Of a stretch of DNA of 64,000 nt, positions 1-8,417 are shown piece by piece. The first letter of the stretch is position 1. The number at the start of each line of letters is the position of its first letter. The stretch spans positions 26,001 through 90,000 of the forward strand of contig NZ_SBFF01000005.1 of the NCBI RefSeq assembly GCF_004151485.1. The letters are read 5' to 3'. The notes beneath the pieces are model-generated. The model worked only from the letters and a program-made list of their open reading frames with translations, searched no databases and was not told the origin of the DNA. The position numbers and the translations under genes were made by a program. Origin of the DNA: Sphingosinicella sp. CPCC 101087 (GTDB lineage Bacteria; Pseudomonadota; Alphaproteobacteria; Sphingomonadales; Sphingomonadaceae).

Positions 1-559
1 CGGTCCCCGGCTCGGCGGCGCGCGTGCGGAGCGCGTCTCCGTCCACCGGGTTGGCGATCACGGCCAGGCGGTCGCGCGGCACCGCGAAAAGCCGGGCAAG
101 GTCGTCCGCAACGCCCTGGGAGACGGCGAGCACCCGGGCCGCGCGCGGATAGGTCGCCCGCACCAGCCGGCGGCTGATCACGCCGGACGGCCCGCGGGAG
201 AGGTGGGCGTCGGTATTGACCCGCTCGCTGACGATGAAGGGAATGTCGGTCCCCGCCGTCGCCAGGCAGGCGGCGACGTTGGCGCGGGTGAGGAAGCTCA
301 GCACCAGGTCGGGCCGCTCGCGGCGGACCAGCGCCCGCAGCCGCCTGACGCTCGTCCAGAGCGCTCCGCCCGAGTCCAGCCGGTGCACCGGTACCCAGTC
401 CGGCGCCGGATAGGCGACCGTCTCCTCGTCGAGCAGCGCCAGCGACAGGTCGTAGCGGTCGCGCCAGGCCTCGGAATGGCGCAGCAGCGTCACCATCACC
501 CGCTCGGCCCCACCGCCCGCAAGCGAATTGATCACGAAAAGGATGCGCTTCCTCTTCAA
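1..559 (-). CDS. Glycosyltransferase family 4, N-terminal part (runs off window)
   Basis: Translating the minus strand gives a GT-B type glycosyltransferase beginning KRKRILFVINSLAGGGAERV, the usual GT4 N-terminus with a glycine-rich loop. It continues through a conserved LSFLTRANVAA and a VSQGVADDL / VIANPVD region that lies before the nucleotide-sugar-binding domain. The C-terminal half, with the expected E-x7-E motif, lies beyond base 1. No ATG or GTG fits the N-terminus; a TTG at 559 preceded by AGGGAG eight bases upstream does. It sits in the exopolysaccharide locus and probably adds one sugar to the lipid-linked repeat unit on the cytoplasmic face of the membrane. The family is clear; donor and acceptor cannot be told. 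Confidence 0.85.
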   Translation of the reverse strand, partial: MKRKRILFVINSLAGGGAERVMVTLLRHSEAWRDRYDLSLALLDEETVAYPAPDWVPVHRLDSGGALWTSVRRLRALVRRERPDLVLSFLTRANVAACLATAGTDIPFIVSERVNTDAHLSRGPSGVISRRLVRATYPRAARVLAVSQGVADDLARLFAVPRDRLAVIANPVDGDALRTRAAEPGT

Positions 560-619
560 ACGGCCGGCTCCCTGTCGCTGCGCAACCGCCCTGACGATCC
601 GACCCGGGAATAGAAAGCG

Positions 620-632
620 GGTTGCGGCAACC
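620..632. promoter_or_regulatory. GGTTGC-G-GCAACC dyad upstream of GT4 gene
   Basis: A perfect inverted repeat with 6-base arms and a 1-base centre lies 61 bases upstream of the TTG start at 559, in the 305-base spacer (560-864) that otherwise shows no convincing gene. Related TTGC/GCAA dyads occur in the other intergenic spacers of the exopolysaccharide locus. It could be an operator; the binding protein is unknown. Confidence 0.35.
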
Positions 633-864
633 TGTGAGTCACCGCCGTCCGGTGGAGACGAAGCGAGCGTTCCGGACCCGTAATCGCCTCGCGCAGTGCC
701 GGAGGGGCCTGGATCCGGCCGGTCCCCTCGCGGGCGCCGGGCAAGCCGTTCCGCCGAATTTCGCCCTGATCCGGAAGCGCCGTTCGCCCTGGGCTTGTGG
801 AAGGGTTGTCCTTCCGCCTTGAGTAGCCCTGGAGGCTTCGAGGGCTCAGCCCGGATGAACGGTC

Positions 865-1104
865 CTAGAAGAGCAGCGCGATGCCCAGGGCCGCGGCGAT
901 CCAGAGCAAGCCGGCGGCGCCGACGATGATCCAGGCGCGGGCCGGCAGGCTCATGCCGCCGTCGCGGGTAGGGGAGGGGCCGTCATGCTTGTCGCGCGCC
1001 GTCGGCGGCAGGGGCTCGAGGCCGGGGCCATCCTCCTGCGACGCGCTGTTCTCGGAGCGGGCCAGGCCCGCATAAGCGATGCGCTCTGCCGGCTTGGCCG
1101 GCAC
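865..1104 (-). CDS. Small tail-anchored hypothetical protein
   Basis: A 79-residue frame with a GTG start. It has a polar, proline- and acid-rich N-terminal part of about 50 residues followed by one hydrophobic C-terminal segment (roughly residues 54-79, ending ALGIALLF), the layout of a tail-anchored membrane protein. The same frame is open further upstream into the polymerase gene, so the start is uncertain, and no good ribosome-binding site is visible. It lies just downstream of the polymerase gene on the same strand and could be its last partner. I do not recognise a family; the call rests on the transmembrane segment and position. Confidence 0.4.
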   Translation of the reverse strand: MPAKPAERIAYAGLARSENSASQEDGPGLEPLPPTARDKHDGPSPTRDGGMSLPARAWIIVGAAGLLWIAAALGIALLF

Positions 1105-1147
1105 CCACCGATCGAGGCTGGCTAGTAACGCCGCGGAGACTCCACGG

Positions 1148-2539
1148 TCATGACGGCGAATGTCCTGGCGCTTCGACAAGTCCCGTCCCCCCGATTGCCT
1201 CTCGCGGAAGCGGTTCCCGTCGCCGTCCCGATAGGGCGATTCGCGCTTCCTGCGCTCGGAACATCGAATAACCGCAGACAATCGAAAAAAGGATTAATCC
1301 TTCTATCTGCCATAGGGCCATCGTCGCTAAATTCAACAAGATAAAGGATATTTGGGCGAACAGGAGGTCGGCGCGGAACGGCCGCAGCGCGCGCCGGGCC
1401 AGCCGCAGCATGGCCGCCCACCACCAGATCAGCACGGCCAGGCCGATCAGGCCGAGCTCGAACAGATAGGCGATGAGCGTATTGTGGGGATAGACCCTGA
1501 ACCATTCGGACCAATTGTCCGGTCCGAAGCCGATCAGATGCTGCATCTGCGAGGATTCGATCCAGGTGTGGATATAGCCCGACCAGATATAGACGCGGCC
1601 CGACAGCAGCCGCCTTTCCTCCAGTCCGAATTCCTCCTGCGGCTTGATGTAGGTGCCTGGACGGGAGAGGAAATCCGCCAGCTCGCCGAACCGGCCCTCG
1701 CTCAATATCGCGGCGACCACCACGGCCGCCAGCGTGGCGCCGAGCGCGGCCGCGCCCAGGAACAGACGCTGGCGGGGCAGGAACAGCCGGGTCGACCGGC
1801 TCACCGCTAGATGGGCGACGAACGGGAGCATGGCGATGATCGTGGTCCGGTAATTGGCCAGCGCGATCCCGGTCATCAGGACGGCGAGCAGCACGAACTT
1901 CAGCACCCGGTTCATTCCGGTCGCGAAGGCCGCCACGACGAAGAAGGTCGCCAGCGCGACCGAGAAAGCGGCCTCGTGATTGTAGCCGCCGATATAGGAA
2001 CGCGACCCGTCGAGCTCGGAGGCCTTGACCACGCCGGTCGCGATCGAGAGCAGCTGGAAGACGAGCAAGGGGGCGAAGGCGATCAGAAGGCGTCGGAACA
2101 GCAGCCCGGGCGCATTGTCCTGCAGCGCTTCGAAGGTCGCGATGAACAGGGTGCAGAAATAGAGATATTTCACCACCGTATCGAGCGAGTCGAGCAGGCT
2201 CCCGTTGAGCTGGGCGCTGGCCATCGCGATCGCGATCAGGGCGTAGACCGGCAGCAGCGCCTTCAGCATCAGGTAGCGCTTGTTGATCACCAGCAGGCCG
2301 GCCGCGGTGACCAGCACCGATCCGATCGCGTTGAGGCTGAGGCCGCCCACCACCTGCTGGTAGGTGACCTCGTGGAAGACGCTGAGGATGTAGCGCAGCC
2401 AGACGGCGGCGATCAGGAAGCGGGCCGCGTCGCCCCGGAGGGTGCGCCCGGCCAGGTAGAGCGGGATCGCCAGCAGGCACGACAAGGCGACGAGGACGGG
2501 CAGCGAAAAGCCCGGCGCTCCGCCGATCGTACCGTCCAT
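1148..2539 (-). CDS. Polysaccharide polymerase / O-antigen ligase-like membrane protein (Wzy-like)
   Basis: A 463-residue integral membrane protein with about ten to twelve hydrophobic helices and a large extracytoplasmic loop around residues 275-340 (including LSGRVYIWSGY and IGFGPDNWSEWF), followed by PHNTLIAYLFELGLIG. A loop ending in a PHN-x-hydrophobic-E-x-G pattern is typical of the Wzy/WaaL (O-antigen ligase domain) superfamily. In a locus with a flippase, co-polymerase and export lipoprotein, polymerisation of lipid-linked repeats at the periplasmic face is the most likely role; ligase activity cannot be excluded. ATG start with AGGGGA upstream. Same strand as the co-polymerase gene, 29 bases after it. 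Confidence 0.75.
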   Translation of the reverse strand: MDGTIGGAPGFSLPVLVALSCLLAIPLYLAGRTLRGDAARFLIAAVWLRYILSVFHEVTYQQVVGGLSLNAIGSVLVTAAGLLVINKRYLMLKALLPVYALIAIAMASAQLNGSLLDSLDTVVKYLYFCTLFIATFEALQDNAPGLLFRRLLIAFAPLLVFQLLSIATGVVKASELDGSRSYIGGYNHEAAFSVALATFFVVAAFATGMNRVLKFVLLAVLMTGIALANYRTTIIAMLPFVAHLAVSRSTRLFLPRQRLFLGAAALGATLAAVVVAAILSEGRFGELADFLSRPGTYIKPQEEFGLEERRLLSGRVYIWSGYIHTWIESSQMQHLIGFGPDNWSEWFRVYPHNTLIAYLFELGLIGLAVLIWWWAAMLRLARRALRPFRADLLFAQISFILLNLATMALWQIEGLILFSIVCGYSMFRAQEARIALSGRRREPLPREAIGGTGLVEAPGHSPS

Positions 2540-2568
2540 GGCCTAGGGTCCCCTGGTCGCCGGGGCGG

Positions 2569-3942
2569 TCAAGCGGCGACCACCGCGCCCCTGCGCGACT
2601 CGGCGATCAGCACGGCCAGGCCGGACAGCGCACCCGCCGCCAGGATCCCGAGCACCAGGTACATCAGCGGATTGGGCTCGGACGGAAGTACCGGGACCTG
2701 CGCTTCGGAGATCGCGGTGGCGCCGCTCGATTCGGTGCCCTGACGGGCCAGGGCCTGCCGGTAATTGTCGAGCAGGGCCTGATAGATGGCGCGCGACGAT
2801 TCCGCGTGGCGCTCCAGCTCGTTCAGGCGGACCGAGGCGGCATTGTCCGCCGCCAGGCGGCCCTGCAGCTGTCCGATCGAGCCGGCGATCGAGGCGGTGC
2901 GCTGGCGCGCCACGCCGGCCTCGGTCGAGACGCTCGACGCGACCCGCCGGATCTCGGCCTGGATCTGGCGGTCGATGTCGGCCACCTGCCGCTCGGCCTT
3001 GACGCGGTCGGGATGACGCTCGCCGTAGCGGGCGGCGAGCTCGGCCGCCGCGGCGCTCAGCTGCGCCCGCTGCTGGCGCAGGCCGCTGACCACGGTGGAG
3101 TCGAGCGCTTCCTGGATCGCGTCGGGCGACCGTCCGCCCTGCACCGCGGCCCGGCGCGCGTCCGCCATGGCCTGCGCCGCGCGCGACGACGCCAGCTCGG
3201 CGTCGAGCACCGACAATTGCTGCTGGGTGATCGAGCTGTCCTGCGAGGCGGCGAAGAGCTGGTGCCGTGCCCGATAGTCGGCGACGGCGCTCTCCGCGGC
3301 GAGCACCTCCTGGCGAAGGTCCTCGAGCCGGCCACCGAGCAGCCGCGCCGCCCGCTCGGTATGGGCGGAGCGATTCTCCCGCTGCCGGTCGAGATAGGCG
3401 GCCATCACGTCGTTCGCGACCGCCGCCGCCACCGTCGGGTCCGGCGAGACGTAATTGATCGCGATCGCATAGGAGACGCCTTCGCGCTCCACGTCGAGCC
3501 CGGCGGCCAGGATGCGGATCGCACGGTCGCGGGCCGCCGACGCCATGGCCGGGCGACCGCTCTGGCTGGCGAGCTCCGGATTGAATTCGGGATGCTCGGT
3601 CAGCTTCAGCCGGTCGACGACCTGGCCGAGCAGGGAGGGCGATTCGAGCACCGCCACGGCGGTGTCGACGGTCGGGGAATCGGCCGGGATCACCGGCTGG
3701 TCCGGATTGGCGGGCCTGACCACCTCGTCCGGCACGCGGTCCACCATCACCTTGGCGGTCGCGACATAGGTCGGCTGCGTCGAATAATAGATGACGGCCG
3801 TCGCCAGCAGCACCGCGACCGAGACGAGCAGGATCAGGATCCAGTTTCGCCGGACGGCGAGCATGATCGTGTTCAGGTCGATCAGCTCGTCCCGCGGCAC
3901 GGCACCGACGGTGCGCTCGCCGTTAGGCCGGGTCTCTTCCAT
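2569..3942 (-). CDS. Wzz/GumC-like polysaccharide co-polymerase
   Basis: A 457-residue chain-length determinant family protein. It has an N-terminal transmembrane helix (about residues 32-52, preceded by the Wzz-type motif DLNTIMLAVRRNW), a long periplasmic part rich in coiled coil (about 170-400, with many Ala/Arg/Glu heptads) and a second transmembrane helix near residues 425-445. It ends shortly after that helix, so the cytoplasmic tyrosine-kinase domain of fused BY-kinase proteins is absent. It should control chain length and connect polymerase to the export channel. I chose the ATG at 3942, with AAGGGAG just upstream, over the GTG one codon before. Confidence 0.85.
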   Translation of the reverse strand: MEETRPNGERTVGAVPRDELIDLNTIMLAVRRNWILILLVSVAVLLATAVIYYSTQPTYVATAKVMVDRVPDEVVRPANPDQPVIPADSPTVDTAVAVLESPSLLGQVVDRLKLTEHPEFNPELASQSGRPAMASAARDRAIRILAAGLDVEREGVSYAIAINYVSPDPTVAAAVANDVMAAYLDRQRENRSAHTERAARLLGGRLEDLRQEVLAAESAVADYRARHQLFAASQDSSITQQQLSVLDAELASSRAAQAMADARRAAVQGGRSPDAIQEALDSTVVSGLRQQRAQLSAAAAELAARYGERHPDRVKAERQVADIDRQIQAEIRRVASSVSTEAGVARQRTASIAGSIGQLQGRLAADNAASVRLNELERHAESSRAIYQALLDNYRQALARQGTESSGATAISEAQVPVLPSEPNPLMYLVLGILAAGALSGLAVLIAESRRGAVVAA

Positions 3943-3973
3943 CACTCTCCCTTTCCTCTTCGTTCGGTGCCCG

Positions 3974-4945
3974 TCAGGGCCCCGCAGCCAGCCTGACCGA
4001 AGGCGGTTGCTTGATCCGGTCGTAGAGCCGTCGCCTCAGGCCGGTCGGAATGGCACCGATGCCCAGGACCATCAGCCAGGTGCGCCAGCCTCCCGGCAGA
4101 TAGATGCTGGACCTCATCTCGGGCGACAGCTCTCCTCCCTTGAAGGCGAAGCGGGCATAGAGGCCGATCTGCTGGTTCACCAGCGCGCGAAGCAGCCGGC
4201 GCTCCGACGGCGTCGCGTCCGTCATGAGCGCCCGGGCGCTGCGCACCACGATCGGCAGGCTCGTCGTCGTGGTCGCCTTGCTCACCTTGTTGTCGGAGTC
4301 GCGCCAGAATTCGGCGCTGGGGCGGGGGACGTAGACGAAGGGCGCGCGCGCGGCGGCGCGCAGCCACAGATCCTTGTCGCCGCCGCGCGAGGCGTGGCCG
4401 GCCGGGAAGAGGCCCGCATCGATCAGCACGTCGCGCCTGAAGGCGGAGGCGCTGGTCCAGATCGGGCATTCGCCCAGCTCCAGCCAGGTCCGAAGGAATT
4501 CCTCGAAATCGGCCGGACGGTCGGCGGCGGCGGCCAGTCGGCCGCAAATCTTCGACGGCGTGCGCCGGTCGGAATGGACATGGACGTAGCGGCTCGCGGC
4601 GCATCCCGCTTGCGGGTGGCGCGCGATCGCATCGGCGAGGTCGGCGAGATGGTCGCCTTCCCAGAAATCGTCGGCGTCCAGGAAGGCGATCCAGTCCCCG
4701 GTCGCCTGCTCGATGCCGAGATTGCGGGCCGCATAGCCGCCCGGCCCCGGAACGTCGCGGCGGAGCAGCTTGAGCGCCGGATGGTCGAGTTCCGCCAGCA
4801 CTTCGGCGCTTCCGTCTGTGGAGGCATCATCGATGGCGATCACCTCGTGCGGTGCGAAGGACTGGCCCAACGCGCTGCTCACGGCGGCGGCGACGTGCCG
4901 CGCCTTGTTGTGGACCGGAATGACGACCGAAAATTGCGGCGACAA
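3974..4945 (-). CDS. Glycosyltransferase family 2
   Basis: A 323-residue GT-A fold enzyme. The N-terminus SVVIPVHNKARHV, the IDDAS motif near residues 38-42 and the metal-binding FLDADDFW near 88-95 are the standard GT2 nucleotide-sugar-binding elements. A later GGDKDLWLR segment fits the catalytic-base region. Translation seems to start at a TTG at 4945 behind a GGAG-rich stretch; no ATG gives a full N-terminus. It lies upstream of the co-polymerase gene on the same strand and diverges from the GT25 gene. Likely adds one residue of the exopolysaccharide repeat in the cytoplasm; sugar unknown. Confidence 0.88.
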   Translation of the reverse strand: MSPQFSVVIPVHNKARHVAAAVSSALGQSFAPHEVIAIDDASTDGSAEVLAELDHPALKLLRRDVPGPGGYAARNLGIEQATGDWIAFLDADDFWEGDHLADLADAIARHPQAGCAASRYVHVHSDRRTPSKICGRLAAAADRPADFEEFLRTWLELGECPIWTSASAFRRDVLIDAGLFPAGHASRGGDKDLWLRAAARAPFVYVPRPSAEFWRDSDNKVSKATTTTSLPIVVRSARALMTDATPSERRLLRALVNQQIGLYARFAFKGGELSPEMRSSIYLPGGWRTWLMVLGIGAIPTGLRRRLYDRIKQPPSVRLAAGP

Positions 4946-5051
4946 GGTCTCCGCTCCTCCATCAGACGATGCGTGGCTTTGCGATGGTAAACCGAACCCT
5001 CATGCGGTTTCCCGAAGCCGGGCCGGGGCCGTATAGGGCCCCAGCAGTTCA

Positions 5052-5067
5052 TTGTGCAATGCGGCAA
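5052..5067. promoter_or_regulatory. Imperfect TTGTGC-n-GCGGCAA dyad in divergent spacer
   Basis: In the 198-base divergent spacer between the GT2 and GT25 genes the sequence TTGTGCAATGCGGCAA forms an imperfect inverted repeat. Its left half, TTGTGCAA, is the reverse complement of the TTGCACAA found in the second divergent spacer of this locus (11020-11027). Candidate operator for the exopolysaccharide genes; no proof beyond the similarity. Confidence 0.3.
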
Positions 5068-5143
5068 ACCGGCGTCGGTCCCCCGTGGGAAACGCCTGAA
5101 CGCGGACGGGACGCCGGCCGGGTCGACTTGAGGATTAGGAACC

Positions 5144-5899
5144 ATGGCGCACGCCGAACCGAGGACCCGGATCCTCGTGGTCAGCCTCAGGAGCGCCGAG
5201 GCACGGCGGCGCGCCTTTGCCGAGGCGGCCGGCTCCGCCGCCGGGCTCGAATGGTCCTTCTTCGACGCGAGCGAGAGCCTGCATCCGGCGCTCAGCTATG
5301 ACGAGGAGGATGCGGTCGTCGCCAAGGGGCGGCCGCTGACCAAGGGGGAGATCGGCTGCTATTCCAGCCATTACGAGGCGTGGCGCCAGCTGCTCGAGGG
5401 GGATCACGACCAATATCTCGTCCTCGAGGACGACGTCATCGCCGACTGGGACTATCTCGCCGCCTTCGTGCGAATGAACCATGAAGCCGCCGGGCGCGAT
5501 TATATCCGGCTCTATTACAAGAAGCCGGCGCCGGTGCGCGTGCTCGAGCGGGACTTCGGGTCCCGCACGCGCTGGCTGACCCGGGTCATCGGCTACGCCT
5601 TCGGCACCCAGGCCTATCTGATCACGCGCGGCGCGGCGCGGGTGTTCACCGAACGCTTCCGCCGCGTCCGGCGTCCGATCGACGACGAGATGGACCGCTG
5701 GTGGGTCCACGGCGTGTCGAACCTCGCCGTCTTTCCCTTCCCGGTCATGGAGCGCGCGCAGGAAAGCGGCATCGGCCTCGGCCGGTTCGAGGCGTTCGAC
5801 GTTCCCGCCCGTCTCAAGCTGCGGCGGACGATCGCGCACCAGCGCGAGCGCGCCGGCTATCATCTCTTCGCCCGCGCCCGTTCGCTGCTGGCCCCCTGA
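5144..5899 (+). CDS. Glycosyltransferase family 25 (LPS/EPS type)
   Basis: A 251-residue protein of the LgtF/Lex2B-type GT25 family. It shows an N-terminal ILVVSLRSAEARRR, the family signature GEIGCYSSH near residues 68-75 and the acidic LVLEDDVIAD motif near 93-101, which binds metal and nucleotide sugar. ATG start with AGGA upstream. First gene of a plus-strand run with the flippase three bases downstream, then the pyruvyltransferase and a GT4, so the four are very probably one operon. GT25 enzymes often transfer galactose or glucose, but the donor cannot be read here. Confidence 0.85.
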   Translation: MAHAEPRTRILVVSLRSAEARRRAFAEAAGSAAGLEWSFFDASESLHPALSYDEEDAVVAKGRPLTKGEIGCYSSHYEAWRQLLEGDHDQYLVLEDDVIADWDYLAAFVRMNHEAAGRDYIRLYYKKPAPVRVLERDFGSRTRWLTRVIGYAFGTQAYLITRGAARVFTERFRRVRRPIDDEMDRWWVHGVSNLAVFPFPVMERAQESGIGLGRFEAFDVPARLKLRRTIAHQRERAGYHLFARARSLLAP

Positions 5900-5902
5900 C
5901 CG

Positions 5903-7402
5903 ATGCAGGACGCGCCCGGAGAGAAGGTGCCGGCGGCCGCGTTCGACCGCGAGCTGCGCGGCAAGACCCGGCGCTCGGTCGGCTGGTCGGTGGCGCGAAC
6001 GCTGAGCGACCAGTTCTTCTCCTTCATCGTCTTCGTCCTGCTCGCGCAGCTCCTCGCCCGCGAGGATATCGGCATCTTCGCCATGGCCTATGTCTTCGCG
6101 GAGGTCGGGCGGATCATCGCCACCGGCGGGCTCACCCAGATCATCGCCCGCGCCGAGCGCGTCGATGCGAAGCTCGTCGATACCGTCTTCTGGACCAACG
6201 TGGCGGTGGCGCTGCTCTACGCTTCGCTGCTCGCCGCTGCGGCGCCGTTCATCGCCGATCTTCTGCGCCAGCCCTCGGCGCAGCTGCCGCTCCAGATCCT
6301 GCCCATCGCGACCGTGATCAACGCCCTCGGTGCGACCCACATGGCGCTTCGCCTGCGCGAGTTCGGCCACCGCGCCATCGCCCTTCGCTCGCTCCTCGCC
6401 GGCCTGATCGGCGGCGCGGCGGCGGTGGCCGCGGCGCTGAACGGCTTCGGGGTCTGGAGCCTGGTCGTCCAGCGGATCGTCATGGAGCTGGTCGGCATGC
6501 TGCTGTCCTGGACCGCCTATCGCTGGGTACCGGGCAGGAGGTTCGATTTCGCGCAGATGCGCGCGAATCTCGAATTCGGCGGCAACATCACCGTTGCCCA
6601 GCTCATCTTCCTGTTCCTCGTTCGGCTGCAGGACCTGCTGATCGGCGCCAGCCTCGGCGCCGCTGCGGTCGGCGTCTATCGCGTCGCCTGGCGCACCGCC
6701 GAGATCATCGGCAACGGCGCGATCCAGCCCTTCGCGTCGGTCGGATTGCAGACCTATTCCCGGCTTCAGTCCAACCTCCCTGCGCTCAGGGAAGCCTATC
6801 GCTCGATGCTCCGCTCGGCCGCGATCCTCTCCTTTCCGGCCCTGGTCGGCTTCGGCGTGCTGGCGCCGCATGCGGTGCCGCTGATCTACGGTCCCAAATG
6901 GCACGAGGCCGGCAGCCTCGCCCAGGTCTTCGCCTTCATGGGCATTCCCTATACCCTCAATTACTTCGCCTCGCCGGTGCTCGGGGCGATGGGGGAATCG
7001 GCGCGCCAGCGCACGCTTGCCTTCGTCCAGCTCGTCTTCACCGCCGCCTTGACCCTCCTGGCCCTGCCTTACGGGCTGTTCTGGGTCGCCGTCGCCTACG
7101 TCTTTCGCGCCTATCTCACCATGCCGCTCCAGATCCGCTTCCTGCGCCAGGCCTCCTCGATCCGCTTCGCCGATACCTGGCAGGCGGTGCGCGCGCCCTT
7201 CGCCGCCTCCTGCGCCATGGGCCTGGCCCTGTGGGGTGCTCTGGCGGTCTGGGAGCGGCTGGAGCCGGTCGGCTGGGCCGCGCTGGGACTCTTCATCGCC
7301 TGCGGCGCCGCATTCTATTCGATCGTCCTGCTGGCGATCTCGCCGCCCATCCGCGCCCAGATCAGGAACTGGAAAAGGGAATTTGCCTCCAATCATGCTT
7401 GA
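5903..7402 (+). CDS. Wzx-like oligosaccharide flippase
   Basis: A 499-residue polytopic membrane protein of the MATE/MVF-type polysaccharide transporter family. It has about 12-14 hydrophobic segments, an N-terminal SVGWSVARTLSDQFFSFIVFVLLAQLL, and the typical GIFAMAYVFAEVG and GVYRVAWRTAEI motifs. It should translocate the undecaprenyl-linked repeat unit across the inner membrane. It starts three bases after the GT25 stop and its last eight bases overlap the pyruvyltransferase start, so translation is probably coupled. A cytoplasmic Arg-rich N-terminal tail of about 25 residues precedes the first helix. Substrate specificity is not predictable. Confidence 0.88.
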   Translation: MQDAPGEKVPAAAFDRELRGKTRRSVGWSVARTLSDQFFSFIVFVLLAQLLAREDIGIFAMAYVFAEVGRIIATGGLTQIIARAERVDAKLVDTVFWTNVAVALLYASLLAAAAPFIADLLRQPSAQLPLQILPIATVINALGATHMALRLREFGHRAIALRSLLAGLIGGAAAVAAALNGFGVWSLVVQRIVMELVGMLLSWTAYRWVPGRRFDFAQMRANLEFGGNITVAQLIFLFLVRLQDLLIGASLGAAAVGVYRVAWRTAEIIGNGAIQPFASVGLQTYSRLQSNLPALREAYRSMLRSAAILSFPALVGFGVLAPHAVPLIYGPKWHEAGSLAQVFAFMGIPYTLNYFASPVLGAMGESARQRTLAFVQLVFTAALTLLALPYGLFWVAVAYVFRAYLTMPLQIRFLRQASSIRFADTWQAVRAPFAASCAMGLALWGALAVWERLEPVGWAALGLFIACGAAFYSIVLLAISPPIRAQIRNWKREFASNHA

Positions 7403-8417
7403 CGGATCCCCTCATGCGGAAACCAGCCGCGCCGCCATCGCCCGCCTCCGCTCGAGGCTGGACGAAGCCCTGGCGCCATGCCTCGACGGGTCGCCGATCG
7501 CCCTCGTCGACTATCCCGATCACTCCAATGTCGGCGATTCCGCGATCTGGCTGGGGGAGACCGCCTTCTTCGGGTCGCACGGCCTCATCCCCTCTTATGC
7601 CAGCACGATCGGATCGCACGACGACGATGCGCTGGCGGCCGCGGCCCCGGAAGGGACGATCTTCCTCCATGGCGGCGGCAATTTCGGCACTTTGTGGCCC
7701 TCCCACCAGGATTTCCGGCTGCACCTGCTGGAGCGGTTTAGGGGGCGGCCGATCGTCCAGCTCCCCCAGTCGATCTTCTTCGGCGACGAGACCTCGATCG
7801 CCGAATGCGCCCGCGCGATCGAGCGGCACGGTCGATTCACTCTGTTCGTGCGCGACCGCCCGTCACTCGAATTCGCCCAGCGTCATTTCCCCTGCGAGAC
7901 GGTGCTGGCGCCGGACATGGCATTCGCGATCGGTCCGCTGGCCCGCCATCGGCCCTGGACCGACCGGCTCTATCTGCTGCGCACGGATGTCGAAAAGGTC
8001 CAGGGCAGCGCCGCGCGGCCCGATTCGGACGTTTCCGCGACCGTCGACTGGCTGGAGGACGATGTGCGCGCGCTTCGCCTGACGGCGATCGGATCGCGCT
8101 TGCGGACCCTGCTCCATCGCCCCGACGCTGGGCGCGTGCGCATCTACGACCGCCGCGCCCGCTCGCGCCTGCAGCGCGGCATCAGGACGCTTTCGCGCGG
8201 CCGAGTCGTCGTCACCGATCGGCTGCACGGCCATATCCTGTCGACGCTGCTCGACATCCCGCACGTCGCGCTCGACAACAGCTACCGCAAGATCGGCAAT
8301 TTCGTCGATGCCTGGACCCAGTCGCTCGCCATCCTGCGTCTGGCGGACGGCCTGGACGAGGCGGACCGGCAGGCGGCGACCTTGCTCGGGGCTTCGCCGG
8401 CGGAGCCCCGCACGTGA
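7395..8417 (+). CDS. Polysaccharide pyruvyl transferase
   Basis: A 340-residue member of the polysaccharide pyruvyl transferase family (GT-B-like fold), with N-terminal VDYPDHSNVGDSAIWLGE, FLHGGGNFGTLW and PIVQLPQSIFF, and near the C-terminus the VVTDRLHGHILSTLL block with the conserved Arg and His, all typical of the family. It would transfer pyruvate from phosphoenolpyruvate to form a ketal on a sugar of the repeat unit, adding negative charge to the polymer. The ATG at 7395 overlaps the flippase stop; longer upstream frames have no family similarity. Its own stop overlaps the next gene by four bases. Confidence 0.88.
   Translation: MLDGSPHAETSRAAIARLRSRLDEALAPCLDGSPIALVDYPDHSNVGDSAIWLGETAFFGSHGLIPSYASTIGSHDDDALAAAAPEGTIFLHGGGNFGTLWPSHQDFRLHLLERFRGRPIVQLPQSIFFGDETSIAECARAIERHGRFTLFVRDRPSLEFAQRHFPCETVLAPDMAFAIGPLARHRPWTDRLYLLRTDVEKVQGSAARPDSDVSATVDWLEDDVRALRLTAIGSRLRTLLHRPDAGRVRIYDRRARSRLQRGIRTLSRGRVVVTDRLHGHILSTLLDIPHVALDNSYRKIGNFVDAWTQSLAILRLADGLDEADRQAATLLGASPAEPRT

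Noticed and set aside
5135..7396. 753-codon open frame on the minus strand opposite the GT25 and flippase genes
   Set aside because: Composition is a low-complexity mix of Arg/Gly/Glu/Asp and Gln with no domain; the plus strand has two clear families with coupled starts. It is the usual antisense shadow in GC-rich DNA.
5701..8082. 793-codon plus-strand frame across the flippase and pyruvyltransferase genes
   Set aside because: Arg/Pro/Ala-rich out-of-frame reading through three genes with convincing families and coupled starts.
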